12,118 bases of DNA from Gammaproteobacteria bacterium (GTDB lineage: Bacteria > Pseudomonadota > Gammaproteobacteria > Woeseiales > Woeseiaceae): positions 1 through 12,118 of the forward strand of contig NYWX01000003.1 of NCBI GenBank assembly GCA_002685275.1, written 5' to 3'. Below the pieces are notes generated by a model. The model was not told the DNA's origin. It worked only from the letters and a program-made list of their open reading frames with translations, and did not search any database. Positions 1 through 8,584 of the stretch are shown here, one piece after another. The translations under genes were made by a program, and so were the position numbers. Each line of letters starts with the position of its first letter. The stretch's first letter is position 1.

Positions 1-2669
1 GTTGGTCAGCTTCTGGTGGACCCTGGAATACTCCGGATAATGCTATGCAAGAAGTTGTATGGACAGAGAAACAGCTTGTGGGTCCAGTAAAGTTCTCAGA
101 ACAACTTTCTATTCCAATGCCGGGTTTAGGTCTGTCAAGGGATATGAAACGTGATACAATAATCAACCAACGTTACTACATGCCGCGAAATATCACAAAA
201 GGGTATTACAATGATATTGCACTTTTGGCATTTCCTACTCCTAAAAGTGAGTTGGAGGGCGAAAAACCGTATAAAATCACAAAGTGGTGGCACAAAGCGG
301 GTTATAGTAAACTAAAAAGACCTTATGTAAGAGATACACGAACCACTCCCGAGACAGAGATAGTGAATCTGAACGAGATTATTGACATTACAGACAAGTT
401 GGATAGTGAAGGTAAGCTACAGTGGGATGTTCCAGCAGGAAATTGGACGATCTTACGTGTTGGGTATCAACCCACAGGGCGTTCTAACCATCCAGCACCA
501 TTGGGAGGAAAAGGACTTGAAGTAGATAAAATGTCGGCTAAAGCGGTGGATATTCACTGGAATGAATCGGTAATGAAAATGGTAAATGCCGGAGGTGAAA
601 ACTTAGAAGATGTGATTTCTCTCGTTATAATTGACAGTTACGAGGCAGGACATCAAAACTGGACAACAGGTTTTGAGAAAGAATTTATAAAAGGGAGCGG
701 CTATGATATTACTCGTTTTTTACTAGCTATTGCCGGTAGGGTAGTGGGTAGTACAGATGAAACTGAAAACTTTCTTTGGGATTTTCGCAGAACTATCAGT
801 GATATGATAAATGAAAATTATTATAAGCGTTTCCAAACTTTGGCCCATGAGAATGGACTAACTTTTGGAGCAGAACATTACGGAAATTTTGGGAATACCG
901 ATGATTTTGATGCGGGTAAATATGTCGATATTCCAGCCAATGAATTTTGGGCAAATGGTACTAATACTCACGGAGGAATAACCAAATTATCCTCTTCCAT
1001 AGCTCATATCTATGGAAGAAAGAAAGTCGGTTCTGAGGCGTTTACAGGGAATCCTGCAAGGATATTTGAAACAAATCCGAGGGACATTAAAGCACAAGGA
1101 GACTGGATGTTTGCCAAAGGAATTAATATGTTCTGGCTACATGGATACACCCATTCGCCTTACACACAGGAACCTGGATTAGGTCTGGGGACTTACGGAT
1201 CGCATTTTCACAGAAGAAATACTTGGTGGAATTATTCACACACTTGGATTGAATATCTCAACCGTTGTCAATATATGTTGCAACAAGGTAATCCGCACAA
1301 CGACATACTCCTTTTTCCAGGTGAGGATGCGGCTGTTGATGCTAAATTGGTGGAGGAAATCCGTCCGGTTATACCATTCGGATATGATTATGATTTTTGC
1401 AATAGAGATATATTAGAAAAAGCGAAAGTTATAAATGGGAAGTTAGTATTACCAAACGGTTTAGAATACGGTGTGTTGGTATTGGAAGATTCAGAGCATA
1501 TTCGTCCAGAAATACTACAAATAGTTACAAAATTAGTAAAAGAAGGAGCTGTTTTAGTGGCTTCTAAACCCACACGAATTCCAACATTGTCAAATTATGA
1601 TACCGAAATTCAAGAACTAAATAAACAGACGGATATACTTTGGGGTAAAGCAGATGGAAAAACGATAACTCAACATAAATTTGGTAAAGGAATTGTTTAT
1701 TGGGGAAAGCCTATAGAAGAGGTGTTTGAAGCCCAAAACATAGCGCATGATTTTCAATTTAAGTTAGAAAATGGGGACGAATATGGCGAAACCTTATTCC
1801 CCGGGAATGGTATGGAATTCATTCACAGAAGAACGGAACAAACAGATGTCTATTTTGTGAGTAACCAGCATTACAAGCCCAAAACAATAAAGGCTACATT
1901 CAGAATAGCGGATAAACTACCTGAATTATGGAATGCCAATACTGGTGAAGTTATTACCGCACCTGAATATAAGAAATTGGCGGATGGACGAATGGAGGTA
2001 ACACTAAGAATGGAAGAGGCAGGTTCGGTTTTTGTGGTTTTTCGCAAAGCATTAATCGAAGAGAGCGCCAACAATTTTAAACCTGCAAAAGAAATAGAAA
2101 AATTGACTTTTACAACACCCTGGAATGTTTCATTCGACGGTGCTGGTGCTCCTGAAGCTATTGTAATGGAAGAACTGATAGACATTGCAAAGCACGAGGC
2201 TACAGATGTGAAATACTTCTCAGGAACCATCTCTTATGAAAACCAAATAAATGTTGATCAACTAAAAGAGGGGACAAAAATGATTTTGGATTTGGGCGAA
2301 GTAAATGTCGCAGCAGAAGTATTTGTAAATGGTAAATCAACAGGTTTATTGTGGAAACGTCCTTTTACTTTAGACATTACCGATGCGCTTAAAACAGGAA
2401 AGAACGAAATAAAAGTGAACGTAGCCAACCTCTGGATAAACCGTATAATCGGTGATCAGGAATTGCCTGAAGATACTGAGTGGACTACTAATACTGGTTC
2501 TACTGCCAAAGGAATGGGGCTTGCAAAAATTCCAGATTGGGTAATTGAAGGTAAAGAAAGTCCAACAGGCCGTAAAGCTTTTGTGGGATGGAAATGGGAG
2601 CATATCAAGGGTAAGGAATTGCTTCCTTCGGGTTTAATCGGTCCAGTAAGCATTAGAGTGAATAAGTAA
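1..2669 (+). CDS. GH106-type alpha-L-rhamnosidase, 5' partial
   Basis: This is a glycoside hydrolase that probably releases alpha-L-rhamnose from a polysaccharide outside the cytoplasm. The frame (codons from base 3) is open to the left edge. It reads W-S-A-S-G-G-P-W-N-T-P before the first in-window ATG at 45, so that ATG is internal and the N-terminus, with any signal peptide, lies outside; from memory of the family about 100-150 residues are missing. Hallmarks of GH106 are seen: an IDSYEAGHQNWT block (Glu codon 642-644), a GAEHYGN block (Glu codon 873-875), then GINMFWLHGYTH and a CQYMLQQG stretch. Either Glu is a candidate catalytic residue; I cannot assign roles. The C-terminal part (about 2200-2470) is a galactose-binding-like beta sandwich (EVFVNGKSTG, LDITDALKTGKNEI) typical of GH2-like and GH106 enzymes. 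It is followed 61 bp later by a sulfatase, which suggests a sulfated rhamnose-containing substrate such as ulvan or rhamnan sulfate. The family call is fairly sure; the substrate is inferred. Confidence 0.85.
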   Translation, partial: WSASGGPWNTPDNAMQEVVWTEKQLVGPVKFSEQLSIPMPGLGLSRDMKRDTIINQRYYMPRNITKGYYNDIALLAFPTPKSELEGEKPYKITKWWHKAGYSKLKRPYVRDTRTTPETEIVNLNEIIDITDKLDSEGKLQWDVPAGNWTILRVGYQPTGRSNHPAPLGGKGLEVDKMSAKAVDIHWNESVMKMVNAGGENLEDVISLVIIDSYEAGHQNWTTGFEKEFIKGSGYDITRFLLAIAGRVVGSTDETENFLWDFRRTISDMINENYYKRFQTLAHENGLTFGAEHYGNFGNTDDFDAGKYVDIPANEFWANGTNTHGGITKLSSSIAHIYGRKKVGSEAFTGNPARIFETNPRDIKAQGDWMFAKGINMFWLHGYTHSPYTQEPGLGLGTYGSHFHRRNTWWNYSHTWIEYLNRCQYMLQQGNPHNDILLFPGEDAAVDAKLVEEIRPVIPFGYDYDFCNRDILEKAKVINGKLVLPNGLEYGVLVLEDSEHIRPEILQIVTKLVKEGAVLVASKPTRIPTLSNYDTEIQELNKQTDILWGKADGKTITQHKFGKGIVYWGKPIEEVFEAQNIAHDFQFKLENGDEYGETLFPGNGMEFIHRRTEQTDVYFVSNQHYKPKTIKATFRIADKLPELWNANTGEVITAPEYKKLADGRMEVTLRMEEAGSVFVVFRKALIEESANNFKPAKEIEKLTFTTPWNVSFDGAGAPEAIVMEELIDIAKHEATDVKYFSGTISYENQINVDQLKEGTKMILDLGEVNVAAEVFVNGKSTGLLWKRPFTLDITDALKTGKNEIKVNVANLWINRIIGDQELPEDTEWTTNTGSTAKGMGLAKIPDWVIEGKESPTGRKAFVGWKWEHIKGKELLPSGLIGPVSIRVNK

Positions 2670-2730
2670 AACACCGCACACTTATTGGATGAATTCGAGT
2701 CATCTAGTACGTGCACATAATTTTAAATAA

Positions 2731-4176
2731 ATGAGCATAAGATATTTGTTTTTATCAGTAATTATATTTTCATTTTTCACGATGGCCTGTGAAAAGAAGG
2801 TTGAGACGCCTAACGTTCTGTGGATATACGTTGATGACATGAGTGATTGGGTAGGATGTTATGGTGATAATACGGTAGCAACTCCTAATATTGATGCACT
2901 TGCAAGCGATGGGATAAGGTTCAACCGAGCCTATATGCCTGCACCAGTTTGTTCAGCTACACGTTCTGCCCTGATAACCGGGACTATGCAAACCACTTAT
3001 GGCTTACATCATCACGAAACGTTGGCGAAAAAACCAATACCTAAAGAAATAACCACAGTCCCCGAATTATTCCGAAAAGCTGGTTACCTGACTTTCAATG
3101 AAGCTAAAACACATTATAACTTTTCATACAAAACCGATGACTTGTTTTCGCCTGAATTTGAGCGTCCCTCTTCAACCATTGTTAAAAGCCATTTGGTGGG
3201 GCACGACCTTACTTGGCTCAAACAGCTTCGTGGAAAGAAATTTTTCGGACAAATACAGCTTTCGGGTGGGAAATATCAAGGAGAAGCCGGCAACAAATAT
3301 CCTGCACCCAGTCGTATCAAAGAAAGTGAGGTAACAGTACCCGCTCAATATCCCAATAATTCTGTTATGCGAAATGCTATTGCCCGCCATTATGAGCAGA
3401 TTGTTTTTTGCGACAGTCAGGTGGGATCCATTATTCAGGCACTCAAAGAGTATGATATATGGGACAATACAGCTGTTTTTTTCTTTACCGATCATGGTTG
3501 TCAAATGCCAAGAGCAAAACAGCATATTTACGATGAAGGTGCAAAAGTGCCATTTATTGTGCATTGGCCAAAAGGTAATAAGCAACTTTTAAATAAAGGT
3601 AAAGTTCGAGACGATTTGGTAAGCGGCATCGATATATCTGCTTCATCTCTTGCTTTAGCAGGCATCGAAATCCCTGAGTTTATGGAAGGGAGTAACCTGT
3701 TTGCAAATAATTATAAAGAACGCGATTTTGTTGTAACGGCAAGAGATCGCATGGGAATTGCCATTGACCGCGTACGTGCTGTTCGTAGCGAGAACTATTT
3801 ATATGTAAAGAATTATATGCTTGACCGCCCTTTGTATCAGCCGGCATACCGCGATGGTTATGCTACGTTTATTTCACTCCGAAAAATGCATGACGAGGGT
3901 AAATTAACACCGCTTCAGGCATCTTATCACGAGGCTTCACAGCGGAAAGGTGAAGAACTGTACCATATAAAAGATGACCCTAACCAGTTGAATAATCTTG
4001 CAGGTGATTCTAAATATGCTTCAGAACTCATAAAACATAGAAAAGGTCTTGAGGATTGGATAAAGGAGACGGATGATAAGGGACAGTATCCCTTAGATAA
4101 AGAAGATTTAATACAGGTGTACGAAAGAGCCAAAGGGAAAGTTTATAATCCTGAATATAAGTTTATAAAAAAATAG
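2731..4176 (+). CDS. S1-family sulfatase, putative lipoprotein
   Basis: This is a formylglycine-dependent sulfatase of 481 aa, expected to hydrolyse sulfate esters (or sulfamates) on a glycan. The N-terminus has a hydrophobic segment ending T-M-A-C20 and then EKK, a weak lipobox, so it is probably a lipoprotein. The catalytic signature is C74-S-A-T-R78 followed by SALITG, matching the C-x-[PA]-x-R formylglycine motif of family S1; Cys must be converted by a maturase that is not in the window. Metal ligands are visible as D35-D36 (YVDDMSDW) and D254-H255-G256 (FFFTDHG), followed by K263 and a YDEGAKVP block. The C-terminal ELYHIKDDPNQLNNLA is the usual sulfatase tail. Length is normal for the family. 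The G-L-H-H-H stretch after the signature recalls S1_8-like (sulfamidase-type) enzymes, but the subfamily cannot be fixed by eye. Only 4 bp separate it from the first possible start of the next gene, so the two are probably co-transcribed. Confidence 0.9.
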   Translation: MSIRYLFLSVIIFSFFTMACEKKVETPNVLWIYVDDMSDWVGCYGDNTVATPNIDALASDGIRFNRAYMPAPVCSATRSALITGTMQTTYGLHHHETLAKKPIPKEITTVPELFRKAGYLTFNEAKTHYNFSYKTDDLFSPEFERPSSTIVKSHLVGHDLTWLKQLRGKKFFGQIQLSGGKYQGEAGNKYPAPSRIKESEVTVPAQYPNNSVMRNAIARHYEQIVFCDSQVGSIIQALKEYDIWDNTAVFFFTDHGCQMPRAKQHIYDEGAKVPFIVHWPKGNKQLLNKGKVRDDLVSGIDISASSLALAGIEIPEFMEGSNLFANNYKERDFVVTARDRMGIAIDRVRAVRSENYLYVKNYMLDRPLYQPAYRDGYATFISLRKMHDEGKLTPLQASYHEASQRKGEELYHIKDDPNQLNNLAGDSKYASELIKHRKGLEDWIKETDDKGQYPLDKEDLIQVYERAKGKVYNPEYKFIKK

Positions 4177-4216
4177 AAAGATGAAATTATTTAAAATTGA
4201 AAACAATAGGAAAACA

Positions 4217-5989
4217 ATGAAACCAAGAATCGTTTTACTAACGATTTGTATGTTTCTGATTTTTAACAGAATCGTAGGTCAACAGGAAATTTTAATAGAA
4301 GCTGAAAGTTTTATTGATAAAGGTGGTTGGGTAGTAGATCCTCAGTTTGTAGAGCAAATGGGGTCTCCTTATTTAATGGCGCATGGTATGGGAGTTCCTG
4401 TATCAAATGCTAAGACAACTATAAAATTTAAAGAAACGGGTAAATATCATGTATGGGTTAGAACAAAAAATTGGGTTCCTGGAAATTGGGAAGCTCCAGG
4501 AAGATTTAACGTTGTCGTAAATGGAAAAGTTTTAAAGAATACGTTAGGACTCCAAAATGAATGGTCATGGGAGTACGCTGGAAAAACGAAAGTTAAATCC
4601 TCTGAAGTAAGTATAGAATTACAAGATTTAACAGGTTTTAATGGTCGTTGCGATGCGGTATATTTTAGTAAATCGAAGGAAGCGCCTACAAATGTGATTG
4701 CTGAATTATCAGATTGGAGAGCGACTGTACTTGGTGAGACAGTGAAGCCTAAAAGAACAGAAACTTTTGATTTGGTAGTAACTGGCGGAGGATTGGCAGG
4801 TTGCGCTGCAGCAATTGCAGCAGCAGAGCAAGGCTTGAAAGTAGCTTTAATTCACGATCGCCCAGTGCTTGGAGGAAATGCCAGTGAAGAAGTAAGAGTG
4901 CACACTTTAGGGATCTATGGTAAGTATGAGCGTATTTTGAAAATGATTGATACCGAACATTATCCTAATGGATCGTATAAAGCAAAATACGATCAAGAGA
5001 AAAGGGATAAAAATATGAAGTCGATTGAAAACATCACGTTGTTTTTAAATTGGCGCGCATATGATGCTTTGGCAGAAAACAATTCAGTCAAATATGTAGA
5101 TGCGCGTCAAACTTCAACGGGAGAAAGAATTCGCTTTGAAGCACCTTTGTTTGTAGACTCTACAGGAGATGGATGGATTGGTTATTGGGCTGGAGCTGAA
5201 TTCTCGTATGGAAGAGAGAGTTTCAATAAATATGGTGAAGAATGGGATAAATGGGGTGAATTATGGAGCCCTGAAATTGGAGATGATTTTGTAATGGGGT
5301 CATCCGTTCTTTGGCAAACGGAAAAAACGAAAAGTTTAGAGAAATTTCCATCCTTGCCTTGGGCAAAAGATATTTCTCAAAACCATTCAGCCATTGCAGG
5401 GGAGTGGTATTGGGAGTTCTCGAGAAATGATTTGCATCAAATTCATGATGCGGAGACCATTAGAGATCATATGCTACGCGCTATTTATGGATCTTTCTCA
5501 AAGGCTAAAGAAGATCAAAAGAATGACCATGTGAAATTACAATGGGTTTCATATTTAGTGGGGAAACGAGAATCTAGAAGACTTGTTGGGGATCACATAT
5601 TTACGTTTAATGATGTACGGGATCAAGTTAAGTTTAAAGATTCTGTTGTCATGGAAATAAGAGAAGTGGATGTTCATTTTCAGCAAAATTTAGAGGATGA
5701 ATCAAAACCAGATTTTTTATCTAAAGCGCTCTTTTTCCATACGCCAAAATACTATATTCCTTACAGAAGTTTGTATTCTAAAAATATAAGCAACTTATTT
5801 ATGGCTGGGCGTAATTTTAGTTGTTCTCATATTGGGTTAGGAGGCCCTAGAGTGATGCTTACTACGGGTCAAATGGGAGCAGCAGTTGGATTTGCATCTG
5901 CTATATGTAAGAAATACAACGTAAACCCAAGAGGAGTGTATACGGAGCATTTGGATGAGTATATGGAATTAATTGAAAAGCAACAATAA
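4217..5989 (+). CDS. Secreted FAD-dependent oxidoreductase with N-terminal CBM-like module
   Basis: This is a flavoprotein of 590 aa, predicted exported. I chose ATG 4217 over the in-frame ATG at 4181 because AGGAAA lies about 7 bp upstream and translation begins M-K-P-R followed by a hydrophobic run and a V-G-Q-Q cleavage-like site; the 4181 start would add 12 residues. Residues about 25-155 form a beta-sandwich resembling the Golvesin/xanthan-lyase CBD-like domain (IEAESF start, YHVWVRTKNW). A PF12831-type FAD_oxidored domain follows: a dinucleotide fold G190-G-G192-L-A-G195, then VLGGNASEEVRVH, and a C-terminal FAD-binding block AGRNFSCSHIGLGG and GQMGAAVGFA. Homologues are often misnamed xanthan lyase. 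The substrate is unknown; position after a rhamnosidase and a sulfatase suggests oxidation of a sugar or sugar acid from the same glycan. The next gene may encode its electron partner. The family call is firm and the function is open. Confidence 0.83.
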   Translation: MKPRIVLLTICMFLIFNRIVGQQEILIEAESFIDKGGWVVDPQFVEQMGSPYLMAHGMGVPVSNAKTTIKFKETGKYHVWVRTKNWVPGNWEAPGRFNVVVNGKVLKNTLGLQNEWSWEYAGKTKVKSSEVSIELQDLTGFNGRCDAVYFSKSKEAPTNVIAELSDWRATVLGETVKPKRTETFDLVVTGGGLAGCAAAIAAAEQGLKVALIHDRPVLGGNASEEVRVHTLGIYGKYERILKMIDTEHYPNGSYKAKYDQEKRDKNMKSIENITLFLNWRAYDALAENNSVKYVDARQTSTGERIRFEAPLFVDSTGDGWIGYWAGAEFSYGRESFNKYGEEWDKWGELWSPEIGDDFVMGSSVLWQTEKTKSLEKFPSLPWAKDISQNHSAIAGEWYWEFSRNDLHQIHDAETIRDHMLRAIYGSFSKAKEDQKNDHVKLQWVSYLVGKRESRRLVGDHIFTFNDVRDQVKFKDSVVMEIREVDVHFQQNLEDESKPDFLSKALFFHTPKYYIPYRSLYSKNISNLFMAGRNFSCSHIGLGGPRVMLTTGQMGAAVGFASAICKKYNVNPRGVYTEHLDEYMELIEKQQ

Positions 5990-5993
5990 CTTG

Positions 5994-7091
5994 ATGAACC
6001 AAAATTTCTTTATTATTTTTATTGCTATTATATTCGGGTTTAAAGAACAAAAGCAACCGACTCATAACCCCATGTTTTTTAATATGGCTCAGGAGTATAA
6101 AGAAGTTGTTGAAGATCAGGGATTATTTGAGTTTTATGGACAGGATACTGCTGTTGTACATGAACTTCACATGTTGTCGGATACCTCAGGAGCACCTCGT
6201 CTGTTTTATGCAGCCATTGAAACACCGGTGTGTGCAGGTGGTGAATGCAAATTGGCGAAAATTAAAGTGTATTGGAATCTACTAGGGAATTATGTAGGTT
6301 TTGGAATGTACGAAAAGACTCCATTAACTAAAAATGAGCATGACCCGTTTACAAATGCTGATTATAAAAAACTACATCAATTATTAGGTGATCGACATTC
6401 CATATTAGAGCGTCGCGAGATGGATGACTTGATTGATGAAGTTCCTGTGGTGGGGGAAGCGTTGAAAATATATAAAGGAGTAGATGCTATTTCTGGAGCA
6501 ACCAAAAAGGAAATAAAGGAATCAGTTGTAAAGGGAGGGTTGTATTCTTGTTACACCTTATGGCACTTAGTGCATGGGGAAGTTGTAAAGGATATGCAAC
6601 AGCACCTTAAATCGATGTATTCCGATACCATCAATAATTACTTCTTGAAATCCCCCTATGTGGATTACCAAGAATATGGATTGAAGAACCTAAAACAACA
6701 AGATTTCGATGATCATTTTGAAGAGGTTATTCAGATATTTAAAGAAACTTCGTCAATTACGAGAGCCTATATCTTAAAAAAAATCCCAAATGATTTGTTT
6801 GTAGAAAAGAGAGTTACAAATCAATTTTATGAAATGTTTTCGAAGGTGGATATGAATACAAGAACACAATTGATTCAAAAAATGAGGGTTGCTCATAGCG
6901 ATAGTTCTCAAATATTGGTCGAGCAGATAACTGATATGACCAAGAATCAATTAACTGCTTATTTAAAATATCTAGAAGAAGAGGCAGTGAGCATAGATAG
7001 AAAAGTTAAATCCTATTTAGTAAAAGCAAGTAATTATAAGGGATATACTTATAACTACTTGATAAAAGAATTTTTAAAAAACAGAAAATGA
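5994..7091 (+). CDS. Exported protein with FMN_bind-like DAISGAT motif
   Basis: I do not recognise a named family over the full length. From ATG 5994 the protein is 365 aa and starts with a short hydrophobic signal (NQNFFIIFIAIIFGF). A TTG at 5973 could start 7 codons earlier, overlapping the previous gene; ATG 5994, 4 bp after the previous stop, is preferred. The first half holds C80-A-G-G-E-C85 followed by KIKVYWNLLGNYVGFG, then D164-A-I-S-G-A-T170. The latter fits the D-[GA]-x-[ST]-G-A-[TS] motif in which the last Thr of NqrC/RnfG and other FMN_bind proteins carries covalent FMN (added by ApbE). The second half (about 200-365) looks alpha-helical and charged, possibly HEAT-like, with no recognisable motif. 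The gene overlaps the CstA gene by 4 bp (ATGA), indicating translational coupling. A role passing electrons from the upstream FAD enzyme is inference; a degenerate FMN_bind fold without flavin is the alternative. Confidence 0.6.
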   Translation: MNQNFFIIFIAIIFGFKEQKQPTHNPMFFNMAQEYKEVVEDQGLFEFYGQDTAVVHELHMLSDTSGAPRLFYAAIETPVCAGGECKLAKIKVYWNLLGNYVGFGMYEKTPLTKNEHDPFTNADYKKLHQLLGDRHSILERREMDDLIDEVPVVGEALKIYKGVDAISGATKKEIKESVVKGGLYSCYTLWHLVHGEVVKDMQQHLKSMYSDTINNYFLKSPYVDYQEYGLKNLKQQDFDDHFEEVIQIFKETSSITRAYILKKIPNDLFVEKRVTNQFYEMFSKVDMNTRTQLIQKMRVAHSDSSQILVEQITDMTKNQLTAYLKYLEEEAVSIDRKVKSYLVKASNYKGYTYNYLIKEFLKNRK

Positions 7092-8524
7092 TATCGTTTA
7101 TAGTATCCATTATTGTATTGGTTGTAGCGTATTTTACGTACGGAAAATTTATTGAAAAAGTATTTGGTGTAGAAAAAGAGCGTATTACTCCTGCATTAAG
7201 GTTGAGAGACGATGTAGATTTTATGCCTTTACCCACTTGGCGTATTTTTTTGATTCAGTTTTTAAATATTGCCGGCTTAGGGCCAATTTTCGGAGCTATT
7301 GCAGGAGCCATGTTTGGACCTGCAGCTTTTTTATGGATTGTTTTAGGTAGTGTTTTTGCAGGAGCTGTGCATGATTATTTTTCGGGAATGCTATCAGTTC
7401 GTCATGATGGATTAAGTATTAGTGAGGTTGTTGGGATTTATCTAGGTACAAATGTAAAACACATTATGCGTGTGTTTACAGTAATTCTATTAATTTTTGT
7501 AGGGACGGTGTTTTTAATGGGGCCAGCAAAAATTATTGATGGTATGACCGATAATATATGGAGTATTTGGGTTTGGGTAGTCATTATTTTAACATATTAT
7601 ATAGTATCGACTTTACTTCCTATAGATAAACTTATAAGCAAAATATATCCAGTGTTTGGAGTTGCTATGCTGCTAATGGCCGTAGGACTAATTATAGCTT
7701 TGTTTTTTGGTGATTATCATATACCAGAACTAGTACCAGAAAACTTAATTAATATGACTTCAAACCCCGAAGAAACACCACTATTCCCTATACTATTTGT
7801 AACCATTGCATGTGGTGCTATTTCTGGATTTCATGCAACACAATCACCATTAATGGCACGTTGTATGAAAAATGAAAATCTTGGTAGAAAAATATTTTAT
7901 GGAACGATGATTACAGAAGGGGTGGTTGCGCTTATTTGGGCAGCAGCAGCTATGACATTTTTTGGTAGTGTTGAAGCGTTGAATGGAGCTATGACAGCTA
8001 ATAGCAATAATGCGGCTTGGGCAGCAAATGAGATATCACTAAATATGCTAGGGAAAGTAGGCGGTGTACTCGCGTTATTAGGTATTGTCGCTGCGCCTAT
8101 TACATCAGGAGATACAGCTTTTAGATCAGCGCGGTTGATTTTGGCAGACATCTTTAAATTAAACCAAATAAAAATTAAAAACAGACTGTATTTAAGTATC
8201 CCACTTTTTGTAATCGCTTTTGTGCTTACTCAAATAGATTTCGGAATTATCTGGAGATATTTTGCCTGGAGTAATCAAACGTTAGCTATGGTAGTACTTT
8301 GGGGCATTACAGCTTTTTTAATTTATGAAGGTAAAGCATATTGGATATCGGGGATACCAGCACTATTTATGACCATGGTGTGTAGTACTTATATATTGAT
8401 TGCACCAGAAGGCTTTAATTTAGATAATGATGTGGCTTATTTGGGAGGAGGATTAGTTACAATATGTACTACTGTTCTCTTTTGGGTATATACCACCAAA
8501 AGAAAAAGAAAAAACGAAGTATAG
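7088..8524 (+). CDS. CstA-family carbon starvation transporter, short form
   Basis: This is a polytopic inner-membrane transporter of the CstA family (PF02554), of 478 aa; E. coli CstA is about 700 aa, so this is the shorter version common in Bacteroidota. It is almost entirely hydrophobic helices, roughly a dozen. Family-diagnostic stretches are NIAGLGPIFGAIAGAMFGP, then FAGAVHDYFSGMLSVRHDG and ISGFHATQSPLMARC, and later APITSGDTAFRSARL. Characterised relatives import peptides or pyruvate under carbon limitation. Here the gene sits in a glycan-degradation run and starts inside the preceding stop (ATGA overlap), so the cargo may instead be a small organic acid or oxidised sugar product of this pathway; that is inference. 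No soluble domain or fusion is seen. The gene is intact to its TAG stop. Confidence 0.92.
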   Translation: MISFIVSIIVLVVAYFTYGKFIEKVFGVEKERITPALRLRDDVDFMPLPTWRIFLIQFLNIAGLGPIFGAIAGAMFGPAAFLWIVLGSVFAGAVHDYFSGMLSVRHDGLSISEVVGIYLGTNVKHIMRVFTVILLIFVGTVFLMGPAKIIDGMTDNIWSIWVWVVIILTYYIVSTLLPIDKLISKIYPVFGVAMLLMAVGLIIALFFGDYHIPELVPENLINMTSNPEETPLFPILFVTIACGAISGFHATQSPLMARCMKNENLGRKIFYGTMITEGVVALIWAAAAMTFFGSVEALNGAMTANSNNAAWAANEISLNMLGKVGGVLALLGIVAAPITSGDTAFRSARLILADIFKLNQIKIKNRLYLSIPLFVIAFVLTQIDFGIIWRYFAWSNQTLAMVVLWGITAFLIYEGKAYWISGIPALFMTMVCSTYILIAPEGFNLDNDVAYLGGGLVTICTTVLFWVYTTKRKRKNEV

Positions 8525-8557
8525 TTCATAATTAATAAAATTAGTAAGAAAAATAAT

Positions 8558-8566
8558 AAAAGGAGA
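8558..8566 (+). promoter_or_regulatory. Distant Shine-Dalgarno-like purine tract before the symporter
   Basis: AAAGGAGAT is the best SD match in the 60-bp gap between the CstA and symporter genes, but it lies 18 nt before ATG 8585, longer than normal spacing, and no closer in-frame start upstream makes sense. It may be fortuitous, since Bacteroidota often initiate without a strong SD. Confidence 0.25.
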
Positions 8567-8584
8567 TACCACAAAATAAAAAGT

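Noticed and set aside
1871..2230. Open frame of 119 codons on the minus strand inside the rhamnosidase gene
   Set aside because: It lies wholly antisense to a well-supported coding region, has no recognisable motif and no start signal; it is a shadow frame.
2688..2704. Inverted repeat GATGA-n7-TCATC between the rhamnosidase and sulfatase genes
   Set aside because: Only 5-bp arms and no T-run follows, so it is not a credible terminator; it is expected by chance.
3172..3585. Open frame of 137 codons on the minus strand inside the sulfatase gene
   Set aside because: The opposite strand carries clear sulfatase motifs through this stretch; the antisense translation looks like no protein family.
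4181..4216. Upstream in-frame start for the FAD oxidoreductase
   Set aside because: It has a poorer ribosome binding site and would put 12 polar residues before the signal peptide; ATG 4217 with AGGAAA upstream fits better, though this is not certain.
5973..5993. TTG start for the FMN_bind-like protein overlapping the FAD oxidoreductase end
   Set aside because: A non-ATG start when an ATG 4 bp after the previous stop leads straight into a signal peptide.
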